This document shows, piece by piece, positions 1 through 10,700 of a DNA stretch of 64,000 nt. The notes under the pieces are model-generated. The model was not told where the DNA came from and searched no databases. It saw nothing but the letters and a program-made list of their open reading frames with translations. The stretch comes from Trichosporon coremiiforme (Eukaryota; Basidiomycota; Tremellomycetes; Trichosporonales; Trichosporonaceae). The DNA lies in NCBI GenBank assembly GCA_039545355.1, contig BCJJ01000009.1, forward strand, positions 715,807 through 779,806. The letters are read 5' to 3'. Made by a program: the position numbers and the translations under genes. Numbering within the stretch: position 1 is the first letter of the stretch; the number at the start of each line of letters is the position of its first letter.

Positions 1-3000
1 ACCCCGAGGACCCCGCACCGGCACCGCGAGAGTGCGACCGAGCTGGGCACCCACTTCTCCTGACATCCTTGCGCTACTCTTGATCTCTTACTCGGTGTGG
101 AAGGGGCTGACCAACGACTTCAATGCATAATGACAGAAAAGCCTCCAGGAGTGGGACACAGTGGGCTTCAGTCGATTATAGCCCAAGCGGCTTTGGTATT
201 TGCCCCAGAACAAGACGTTCCGCGGTGGCTGCGATGGGACCAGGTTGTCCCAGGTCGGACAGCGGATGCAGGCTGCACATGCTCGGAACTTGTTGCCCTA
301 CCATCCTTTCCGCCTGGCCGAGGTCTTGGCTACCGGCATTACACTGCTTCCAGAGAACTGGCCCTTCGGCCTACGGCCCGACATGCATGCGACCGTGCGC
401 CTCCTCGGGCACCGGGAAACGTCAGTCAGATCTCGCTCTCGCGACATGCAACTCAGGCTCCGGGCTGCTGGGGGTTTCGGATGTTGTCCTGCTTGGGGTC
501 CCTTGCTCGGCAGCTTTACGATCCTCGGTCTGCAGTACCATACTAAGGGGTACGGGATCTCGCGCCGAAGTCCGGCATGCCGTTGAGAACACCGCCGCAC
601 TGGGGCGCTAGCTGAGTGTTGGAGTGCGTTGGAGGGCACTCCAAGATTGCCGTCGGAAACTAGACTGACGGTTACGTTTGTTGGAGGGAGCACGTCTGCT
701 GGGACGAGTGGGACCTCGGTGATGGGCCGCGCTAGTGGATCGAGTCGGATCTTCGTGCAGTCTAGCCCAAGAAGAGGCACCCTCGGCGCCAGCGTCACAC
801 CAGTCGAGAGCACAGTCAATGAATGCACATGAGACAGTACCTCGGTCGGACAGTGCCACGCTGTCGATCTCCCGTGAGTGATCTCTGTGAGACACGGTGC
901 CGAACAGACTATTACGAGACGCACCCTGGGATATACCAGGGCCGGTATTGCGCGAGTGCGCGGGTGAGTACCCGAAGAGAGAGGATAACCAGAGTGACAG
1001 AACTGGGCTCGCCAGGCAGACCCGGCAGATCACGGGTCGGCAGACTGACCGACTCTGGGTCCAACCTGCAGACAGCTTTCCCGATGAAGGCGCAACGCAG
1101 AGGAGTGCGTAACTTTGTTCCGTGCGCGCCGTGCGACGTCTGACCATGCAGCTCTGCATCTGGCGACGCACACAGAGACACGGACAGAGGCTTTGCTCTG
1201 CGAACCCAAAACGCGCCGATCATTAATTCCAGCTCAACTCTGTTTCTCGCTTTCCCATATTGCATTTCCGCTCTGGTGTGCTGCGTACCGGGCGGCTTCA
1301 CCCGCTCTCCTCAGAGTTGATTGCGGACGTACGTACCGAGGACCTCAGTCTGCGGACATCCTGGCACCTGACACCCTTTCCCAGACACGGTGCAGCATGT
1401 GCTTCTTACGCCAGACCGAGACGTTGCGGCGGGCAAGAGTTTCATTGCTCGCGCGTCGTAGTTGTCCACACCGGGAGGTGCGGAATTGCCATCGCTGGCA
1501 CGCTGCATCTGTCGAGGGCAGCTGGCATGCAGACCCACTGGCAGAAGACCCGAATTCATCGCATGCCTTGCTTACAGCAACCGGCTTTGCTGTTCTCGCG
1601 TGCGGAGCTTGCGGGTTTGCGGAGCGCGAAGCATATTCAAGCATTTGACGGAAATACAGCAGCGGAGAGACGATGATTTTCCCCCAGAGCCCACGCCCAG
1701 TGCCACGACGCTTCATGACGAGCAAGGTGACGAGCAAGGTGCTTGGCCAACCACCTTGTCCAGTGCGTCAGCAGAACGGACCCTCAGCATCCCCGTGGAC
1801 ACTGGGAGATCAGCGCGCCACACTCTGTACCCAGTCATTTTGCGCTCTGACGGGGAACCGCCTGACCCCTTTCCCTTCCTTGAAGGGATCCGAGAGCATC
1901 CGTGGGTCAACCCTCACACCCGTTCCTTGACGCGGGGCTGGTCGGCATTCAGTAGAGCTCATCTGTCCCCTGCATCCCCCTGGTGTGCTTTCTCGGGCAC
2001 ATGGAAGGCGCTCGACACTGCGCTCTGGCGAGATCGATGGATTCCGATGGCGCTTGGCGTGCGGGAGTGCGACATCCTGCAGAAAGTCGTTGAAGGTTGT
2101 GTGGAAGGGTTGGTCGCTTGAGAACAACCAACGGGAACCAGCGGGCACACGACGCAACCCCGCTTCAGAACCTGCAAGCGTACGCAGCACAGCTCATGGC
2201 CTCGCCTCGCCTCTGTCTCCTCGTTTCGAGCACGATCATGGCGACAAGCGCAACAAGCGTTGCTTCCGACACCAGTTCATTCAGCTTTGATTCAACGCCC
2301 CCTGAACCCGACAAGAGCGAAGCGGCACCGGGGCGTCGGTGCGAGAAACACGACGGGAGGCGCGTGGGCGCGGGGCCGAGATGATCGCCGTTCTCCCCGG
2401 TGTTACGAAGCTCAGCGCACGCTCCGTTCCCGGCGCCAGAGCCCAGAGCGGAAACCCACCGAAACCCAAGCATGTTTGGACCCACCGGACCCAGTGAACT
2501 GAACTGAGCTCATGCTGCTCTCTCACGCACAAGACACTGGGAGTCCCGGGTGAAGAGACGGCTCCACGTGCAGAGACGACAGACGTACGTACGCCGGTGA
2601 ATGATGACGTGCTGGTAACCTTAGCAATCCCATGAACTTACGATGAAGGCGCGGGTCAGTTGAGGTCGAATTCGCTACGTTTTCATCTCATTGACCATTT
2701 CAGTCACTACCGTGCGTGTGAGTGCGAGCAGGGTATTGTCAAGTTTGGGTGAACTGGGTCTCGTCGCTCTTCGCTCGTTACCGATCTCACGGTGAACCAG
2801 GTCTCATTTCGTACCTGTGCCTTCATACCTCGCGCGCTTTCTTCTCACTGACTAGCTGATGTCCTTCTGATGGTGACATTGCTGACACACGGAGCAGTGC
2901 CTGTTGTTCATATCAACAGTCCCGCTGGCCCGTTGCGACCCGCTGCACCTTCTTCGATCCTTTCCATCTCCTTCACATCTGCCCTTGCGACCTTGTCGGG

Positions 3001-3837
3001 ATGTCCCAGGAGAGCTAGGTGTGACTTGTGACTTGCTGAAAGCGAGACTCAAGCGGACCGAGAGCAACATCGGCTAGGTCCGCGAGGTCCGCGAACGCAT
3101 AAGGTTTGCCAGGACCGCGCGCGACCTCAATCTCTCTCCTATTACCGAGTATTGCGGGAAACAGTCATGGCGAAAGCTTGCACTTTGCACTCTAATCAGG
3201 CTCAACTGCAACGTGGGCCACTTCTCAGCCGCAACACGCCTGCAACAGAGCAAGCGCGCATGCACCAGGTTGTGCATTTGACGCACATCTCAGAGCTTCC
3301 CGGAGTTACACACTGGCGACCGGAGGTGTGGTAGATCCGGCGAGAGTCGCGAACAAGGTTTGCGAACGGTTGGACAGATATGGTCACAAGGTTAAACACC
3401 ACCACCGCCGTGTTTGGCTCCCATGCTCGGACAAGCTTTGGCAGGTTCGGAGATGAGAGCGATCGAATGTCTTGAACTTAACACTCGAGAGCTCAGCGAC
3501 CTGTCACACATGACCTAACGACATGACACCTCGCTCTCTCAACTCCATGCCAAGCTTGTGCGCTCAGAGCGACCCGGCTAACGCTGCTCCGTGGGCCTGG
3601 ACATGCTGTCATGTGTCTGTCGTTCCCGTGGGCTCTATGCATTGCTACATTCATCAATACAAGCTGTGGCTGGCCGGGTACCTTGTTCCTCGTTACTTGT
3701 CGATCGCCCTCGCCGTGGACAAGACACTGCTGTTCCGCGGTGCAGGGAGGAATGCCTGATGTGTTGTTGCTGCCGCTCGGGAACCCTGCTCACATGCACA
3801 ACAACCAAGGCGCCGATCGCCCGAGTTCTCGTTTCCG
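1..3837. other. Gene-free interval, nothing recognised
   Basis: No reading frame here has a recognisable domain, a convincing start context or the GC-rich third-position pattern of the real genes in the window. The longest open frames (for example plus strand 1462-2121) are rich in Cys, Arg and Ser without any family resemblance and look like chance frames in GC-rich DNA. A short tandem duplication of GACGAGCAAGGT is visible near 1716-1742. No tRNA, no LTR ends and no transposase or reverse-transcriptase motif was seen. It lies downstream of the IMA1-like gene, which reads towards it. Confidence 0.5.
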
Positions 3838-5828
3838 TTATGAGGTCATCGTGCTGACTCCGAGAGTGAGCAACGCCCACGCGATTCCCTCCACGGCAGC
3901 CAGCATCGACGGAGCGGCAGACAGTGGCACCTGCACGCCGCGGGTAATGGCGAGAATGGACGAGATGCGCAACACGGCGTCGGCGCCGTTAACGATGGCG
4001 GTCCAGCGCTCGTCGGAGAGGACGGCTCGGGCAGCACTGATGAGCGACTCGACCACGAGGTAGGCTAATCGCACGGCCGGTGTCGGTGCGAGCAGAGCGC
4101 TTCCGGCACGGAAGAACGCGAGACTGCGCTGCATTGATGCCAGCCGTGTCCTCAGCCACGACAGGCTGCTCTCCGCTGGCATCATCTGCACGTCCACGAC
4201 ACCATTGACCACTGGCGCAGGCACGGCGTTTGATGAGGCGTCGGTTCCAAGGCCCCAGGTAGCGAGAAGCGGCTCGAGGCCAGTCTCTTCGGACGCCGAC
4301 GATCTCGGGAACATGTTCTGTCGTCCGATGCCGAAGCGGTCCCAGTCGCTCCCTGTCTCGTTCGAGGAGTCTGCTGCGGTCGGCTCCCAGTCCATCGGTT
4401 CAGAGTCGTCTCGCGGTGGCGGGGTCAGGCCGAGTGACTGCTTCCCGAAGATCGGCTGTGGCGGCGGGGGCGGTCGACCGTTGACTTGCGACGTCCCCGA
4501 TAATGATAACGCAGAGAGGGAGTCGGCATGCACATCCGGACCGGCTGGAGACGGCGTCGAGGGAGCGCTTACAGGGCGGACAAGCCTCAACGTCACTGGC
4601 CGCTCGTGCGTGCACCGGTACTTCACCCAGAGGAAGACGCCGAGCGCGATCACGTCCACAACGGCACTCCATCCAAGCGACATGAACCAGAATGGGAGGT
4701 GCCAAGACTGTGCCCATGCCAGAAGCCACAGCGCGCCACTTAACCGCACTGTCGTTTGAACGACGCGCGACAGCTGTTTGTCAGCTCCACTAGCTGAGAA
4801 CGCCAGTTGACTTACGTCCAGAGCAATCCTCATATCTCGCGATGGCCGCTGCCCGCCCCTCCAGCTGTTCTGCCAGAACGGGTCCCACGTCGCAAGGGCG
4901 AAGCCCACCGTCACCTGGAAGCCGACGAGAGCCAGGCCAACGGTGACGGAGCCGGTGAGGGGTTGATTGACGAGTCTTCTCGTAGCAATGGGGTCGAAGA
5001 GCACTGTTGTCAGTTACTAACCCCAAACCGCAGAACTCACGCAAAGCTTGGGAGGCATAGTAGGCACCCGCACCAGTCCAGAACATGAGCTTCCTCGCCT
5101 GTGCAACCATGATCTCGGCCTGGCTAGGCGCCATCGCTCGTCGTTGCTGGCTCTCCTTTCCGCGGCGGAGGGCATTGCCAAGCGCCTCGGCCTGTGCCTT
5201 CTGATCGGCCCGCTTCAGCGCCTCATCGACTGCAGGCTGGCACGCAGCGCACACCGGCGGGTAGCGTGCGTAGAGCGATGCGCGGTGCTCTGGTAATCGC
5301 GCCACGAGGTCGGGGTAGCTCGGGTCCTGTCGTCAGCTCAGATTTCGCTCGCATCAGCTCACGTTCTCGTCGGGCAGGTAGTTCGCAAGCATGTTCACGA
5401 CAAGTGTCTGATTCGTAAGACAGTTGCGGCAGAATGCGGTTGTGCGCGCCGGGGGAAGGTGCGTTTCCGGTTGGGTCGCTGATGTCAGCTCACACCTAAG
5501 GCCCCAGAAAGCTAAACCCAGAGAGGCTCACCCAGCCTGCAGCCTCTAGTCGGCTAGAGCAGGACCGGGTGTGTTTCTCTATTATGAATTGCTCACCTCT
5601 CTTCTCCCAACTGTCGCCGTTCAGACCCCTCTCCCGCATCGCAGGGAGGTACGACACCATCTGCCCGCTGGCGTCGCGGACGTTCCAGCACTCGCACGCG
5701 GGGCACAGCCAGTTGCGCTCCGTCCCCTTCGCGGGCGGGTATGCTCCAGGCCGTGACCCAAGAATCGCCCTCGACTGGCAGAAGAAGCACTCGACGGGCT
5801 GCGGTTGTCGGTTGCCGAAGAGGCCCAT
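3838..5828 (-). CDS. IMA1: Ima1/Samp1-family inner nuclear membrane protein
   Basis: Integral inner-nuclear-membrane protein family (Ima1 in fission yeast, Samp1/NET5 in animals) that links the envelope to chromatin and microtubule forces. Exons on the minus strand: 5828-5597, 5478-5363, 5326-5041, 5003-3838, giving 599 residues, close to fission yeast Ima1. The N-terminal domain has four CxxC pairs typical of the family: C14/C17, C42/C45, C94/C97 (CRNCLTNQT) and C142/C145 (PPVCAAC). Later come hydrophobic segments around LMFWTGAGAYYASQAL, a pair in the GLALVGFQVTVGFALATW and ALWLLAWAQ...ALGVFLWV regions, and two near the C-terminus, separated by a polar Ser/Pro linker. Introns are 118, 36 and 37 nt and end CTGACATCAG, CTGACGACAG and CTGACAACAG. 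It diverges from COX16 across a 750 bp spacer. The family call is firm; the membrane-segment count is an estimate. Confidence 0.9.
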
Positions 5829-6578
5829 TCCGGTCGAGCAAGGAAGGATGGGAGATCGCTAGTGCGGGTTCGAGAGTGCAACGGTCGAGGGGCCGAGGAT
5901 AGATAGGGGAAGGTGAAGGGCTCTTGATATCTAGCTTTCAAGGGAGCAGAGCATCAGAGCAGCTTCGGTCGTTGAAATCGTCGGGGACGGCACAAAGAAG
6001 AGGCGGCACCGGATATCGTGTCTTCCTTCCCGTTGCTGATGGTCGATCGAAGGGCTGCTAGATCGCAGACGCCGAGATTTCGATGCAGACGTGATGAGCA
6101 AGATGAATGGAGTTGTCTCGAGGTATGCGTATCGGTGGTACGGGAGCGATGAACAAGATGAAAGTCGAGAAAGACAAAGTGATAGTGATGCAGGGCCGAC
6201 AGCAGACTTCCAGAAATGTCTTTGTTGATGCTCGCGCTCGCCGCCGCTCGGCCGGCATGACGCCGCCCGTGCCTGACGGACATCCTCCTCTCTCCACTTT
6301 TGACCCCGTCGCCGCTGACACCGTAGGGCTGAGATTTCCCGAATGGCGACTCGGCAGCCCTCCACCCCGGTGCTTCACGACGAGGACATTACTCCTCGAA
6401 CTCATATCTGTCTACCTTCCGGCCATTTCTGTCTGTGTCGACTTCCCCAAACTTCTCCAACGTCACATTGACTCTGGAGTAGAATCGTCCCGCGCTCGAC
6501 CCATTCTCGGCAGTCCACCTCACTCTTATCTTCCTCCTACCCGACCTTCCCTGGTTCCCCCGCGACGATCCAGACACC
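5829..6578. promoter_or_regulatory. Divergent intergenic region between IMA1-like gene and COX16
   Basis: This 750 bp spacer separates two start codons on opposite strands, so it must hold both promoters and 5' leaders. The part just before COX16 (about 6470-6578) is pyrimidine-rich with CTCTTATCTTCCTCC-like tracts, common in fungal promoters and leaders. No clear TATA box or known factor site was identified. Confidence 0.5.
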
Positions 6579-7271
6579 ATGGCCTTCTCGTCCAAGTCGG
6601 CGAACCCGAACCCGCTCCTGCGCATGGTGCGCCAGCGCCCCTTCGCCATGTTCGGTCTTCCCTTCCTGGGTCTCGTCGTGTTTTCCTCCTACGCGCTGAG
6701 CACGTTTACGCAGACGCGCTACGACCTGAACGACTCGAAGACGAAGAGCGTCTCGAAGGAGGAGGAGCTCGGCATGAGCAAGGACAGGAAGAAGATCGAC
6801 ATTCGTGAGGAGTACTACGTGAGTGTGGAATGGATCGAGTTCGAGCCATCGGCTCAGGTCTGGGTGCCGATGGGCTGAGGTCGGCCGACGGGCGAGGTGT
6901 ACCGCTCCCTACGTAGTAGAAGTTGCTGTCCCTCTGACCGTCTCTCTCGTCCTTTCAGACTCTTCGAGCATTGAGCCTCGCGGCCGGAGTGTATCCAAGA
7001 AGCTGTCTCCTCTTCGGCGATCAGCTAACCATCACAGCGCCTCAACGCCGTCCCGACCTCCATGTCCTCAGCCGATGCAGCCCTCGACGTAGCCAAGGCA
7101 GAGCACGCCGAGAAGAAGCGCAAGAAGTTCTCCATGGCCCCGACGTCGAACGACGAATATGAGCCCGTCCGTGTTCCGCGCCCCGCGGGGGTTAGCGAGT
7201 GGGGAGGCGTCGGTGGCGCGTCGCCTGATGCACCTGTCAAGGGTGCGAGGGAGACGGATCGATGGGTCTAG
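6579..7271 (+). CDS. COX16: Cytochrome c oxidase assembly protein Cox16
   Basis: Mitochondrial inner-membrane protein needed to assemble complex IV. Two exons, 6579-6818 and 7038-7271, giving 157 residues. The first exon carries the family signature: a single membrane segment (about residues 22-42, FGLPFLGLVVFSSYALS) followed by FTQTRYDLND, then KEEELGMSKDRKKIDIREEYY. The second exon resumes with RLNAVP and contains a W/VRVPRP-type tail. The 219 nt intron begins GTGAGT and ends CTAACCATCACAG; it is longer than most introns in the window. The protein is somewhat longer than usual for Cox16 (about 110-140) because of a Gly/Pro-rich C-terminal tail, so the exact 3' end is less sure than the family. 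ATG context is CACCATGG. Confidence 0.92.
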
Positions 7272-7798
7272 GTGGGCTGGGAGGAGGAGAGAGGAGGACG
7301 GGGAGTGTCATCACGGATTCAGCTTAGCATATGCATTGTCATCACCACTGTCTGTCTCGACCGCTGACCGCTGCTAACCCCGAAGAACAATGACCATGAG
7401 CTGGCAAGTCACTAGCCCTTGTCAGATCGCCTGCAGACTCACAACTAGCTCCGCTCGAAGCTGGTGAATCCCGCCACCGCTCAAGTTTGCGTTCCAGGCG
7501 AAATGCATGCAGTGACAAATATGCGACTAATAAGAGACTATGGGACTATCGTACGTATCCGGTGCGTTTGCGGGGCTTCTATGTGTTTGCTGATGGGTGG
7601 TGGGTGTGGATAGGGGGGAGGGATGCAGAGTACTGAGACTTTGTCGCACTACGGATTTGGGGGAGGAAGACTCGGTCGGACAGATGATGGGATATCCTTG
7701 TACTTCAGCGTTAGGCGAGGGGAGGGGCTCGTATTCAACGCGTGAGAGGAGTAACCTTGCTCGCTCTCGCTAACGCTCGCGCTCGCTCACACGCTGAG
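7272..7798. other. Convergent intergenic spacer
   Basis: Spacer between the stop codons of COX16 (+) and the nucleoporin gene (-). It would hold both 3' ends. AT-richer stretches such as AATAAGAGACTATGGGAC near 7528-7545 could carry polyadenylation signals, but none is certain. No ORF of note. Confidence 0.4.
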
Positions 7799-10700
7799 TT
7801 AGGCGCGCTTCGCGCCCCTCCTGAGCGGCTTGATCTTCCTAGCTCCCGGAGATCCGGGCGCCTGCTCGGCCGCGTTGACGCCCATACTGAACCCTCCCGC
7901 GGCGCCGGCGGAGGCATCAGGCGCAGGCGACCCGAAGCGGGGCGCGGCAGTCGAGCTGCCCGCGCCAAACTGGAACGTGCCCGAGCCGGCGTTGCCAGAG
8001 CTGTTGGCCGAGCCGAAGGCGAAGCCGCCCGTCGGCGTCGAGGGCTGCGACGGCTGCGACGGCTGCGCGGCACCGAACGAGAAGCTCGGCGTCGAGCTCG
8101 CGGCGGGCGCAGCCGGCGTAGTGCTGGAAGCACCGAACCCGGAGCCGGACCCGAAACCGCCCCCGCTGCCGAAACCGCTCGCGGCGCTCGTTGAGGGGCT
8201 GTTATTGCTCGAGCCGAAGCCGGGACCAGAACCGAAGCCGCTTCCGCCCGCCGGGGCCGTGGCATTGTTCGTGCTGCCGAAGCCGGAGCCGGCACCGAAG
8301 GTGAACGAGCCGGAACCAGCGGGGTTGGAAGAGGACGCACCCGCGGTACCGAAGCCGGTGCTGCCCGCATTCGCGGTCGAAGTCGTGTTGGACGACGCAC
8401 CGAAAGAGAACGACTGCGTCGAGGGGGCGGCGGCGGCGGCGTTGGAGGTGCTTCCAAAGGAGTTGGACGTGGAGCTGGCGCCAAAGGTGTTGCTCGGCGT
8501 CGAGTTCGTCGAGCCGAACGAGAAGCCTCCCGACGCGGGAGCAGAGCCAGAGGCAGGAGCAGCGGGAGTAGACGGCGCACCGAAGCTGAACGGCTTGTCA
8601 CCGCCGTTCACACTCGAAGTGCTCGTGGCAGGAGCATTGGAGGAGCCAAAGCTGAAGGGCTTCGCCGCCTCGGCAGGCTTGGCCGCGCTGCTGGAGCCGA
8701 AAGAGAAGCCACCAGACGCGGGGGTAGAAGCAGCAGCAGGGGCGGGGCTGGCAGACGTCGAACCAAAGCTGAACGCTGGCTTGTCGCCGGCCGGAGCGGC
8801 AGAGCCATTGGTAGAGCCGAAGCCAGAGGAGGCAGGGGCAGCTGAGCTCGAGCCAAAGCTGAACGCAGGCTTGTCCTTCTTCTCCTCAGGCTTGGCAGCG
8901 TCGGCAGAGGGAGTCGACGAGCCGAACGAGAACGCAGGCTTGTCACCAGCAGCGGGAGCAGCCGATCCAAACGTACTGCCACCCGAAGGAGCAGGCGACG
9001 AGGAGGCACCGAAGTTGAAGGCGGGCTTGCCAGCCGCAGGCTTGTCCGTCGACGGGGCAGGGGTGGACGAAGCCGAACCGAAAGAGAAAGCGGGCTTCTC
9101 GGCGGCAGGCTTGTCCGTCGAAGTAGCCGGGGCGCCAAAGCTGAACGCCGGCTTGTCGCTAGCAGCCGGCGTAGCGGCGGCGGGCGTCGAGCTGCCAGAG
9201 CCAAAGCTGAACGGCGCCTTGTTCTCGGCCGGCTTGTCCGTGGAGGGAGCAGGCGAGGCAGAGGGCGTGCCAAAGCTGAAGGCAGGCTTGGGGGCGTCGG
9301 CAGGCTTGTCGGCGGCCGGGGCAGCGGAAGGGCTGCCGAACGAAAAGCCTCCCGAAGCCTTGGGTGCCTCGGCCGGCTTGGCGGCAGCGGGTGCACCAAA
9401 GCCAAACGTAGGCTTGGGTGTCTCAGTGGACTCGTTGGCGGCAGGCGCGGAAGAACCAGAGCTGAAGCCGGCCTTAGGGGCGTCGGCAGGCTTGGAGGCG
9501 TCGCCGTTGGATCCGCTAAAGAGGCTGCTAACCACAGGCGGTCCGGTCTCTGCAGGCTTGATGCCAAAGTCGAGCTTGGGCGGGGGCGTCGAGGTGCCTG
9601 AAGCAGGCTTGGAACTGCCGAAGAAGCTGGGCATACCGCCGTCAGCGGCCTTGGGCGTCGAGGTCTCGGGAGCAGGAGCCGAGCTAGAGCCAGGCTTCGA
9701 GAAGAAGTTGCTGGCAGGCGGCTTGCCGGCCGGGGTCGTCGAGCCAGTGGGGGTGAGCGACGAGCTGCTCGCTCCAGAGGCGGCAGCAGAGAGGGAGAAG
9801 AAGCCAGTCGAGGGAGGGGGCGACTTGGGCGCCGAGCTGATCGGAGCAAGAGCCGCGTCCTTCTTCGGCGTGGTCTCGGGGCTGGACGCCTCGGCAACGA
9901 TCGAGTTGTTCGCGAGGGGCGACGACGCACGAGGGCGAGACTGCAAGCCGTTGAGGCGGTTTCCGAGGGAACTCAGCTGGGCGTTGCGCTGCTGGGTCGA
10001 CTGCGACGAGGAAGGAACGCTGAGGCGCGAGCTGAGCTGCGGCTCCGACGGCGCGGCCGGCGTCGTGCTCTCCTTGGGCTCGTCCTTCTTCGCGTCGTTG
10101 CCGAACATCGGGATCGAGAAGTTCTTGAACGACGCAAGCGGAATCTTGGCGTTCTCGAGCTCGTCCATCTGGGGAAGGTCCTCCTCGCGGGCAGAGAAGC
10201 GGCCGCTGCCAGTTCCAGGGCTAGTCGCGCGAGACGAGGAGTAGCTCGCAGCACCCTGGTGGGCACGCGTCTTGCGCTCAGGTCCAGCACGCAGCGAGCT
10301 ACGAGGACGGGGCTCGGAGTCGTCGCGGACCTGGTAGGTCGAGGAAGCGTTGCTGCTGGGCGAGGGAGCAATCGTCACAAGCGTGGGCACGTCGGTCTTG
10401 GCCTTGGTCGGCGTCTTGGCCTGCTCAGGCTCAGGGGAGGCAGTCGGCTTCTTGCGAGTTGATCGACGGGGCGTAGGGTCGGGCGACTTGGCCTGAGAAG
10501 CGCGGAGACGGGTCGAGCGGCGGGTAGCCTTCGGCGTCGTCTCCTCGTGCTCGGGCGACTTAGCATGGCGGGCTGAACGACGGAGCGTCTGGCGAGGCTC
10601 ATCGACGCTCATGTCGTCGCTGGCATACGAGCTCTTCGAGCGAGAGCGGGTGCTGCGACGGCTGCGCGAGCTCGCCCTGCTGTGGCTGTCGACCTCCATA

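Noticed and set aside
1462..2121. 219-codon plus-strand open frame
   Set aside because: No domain, scattered Cys/Trp/Arg content and several equally long overlapping frames; looks like chance.
8608..9930. 440-codon minus-strand open frame of Arg/Leu/Pro/Ser
   Set aside because: Alternative frame of the same GC-biased repeat DNA as the nucleoporin; composition is what frame-shifted FG repeats produce.
7830..10244. 804-codon plus-strand open frame
   Set aside because: Exact antisense of the FG-repeat region; its Pro/Ala/Glu/Leu repeats mirror the FxFG codons, and it lacks promoter, splice signals or family resemblance.
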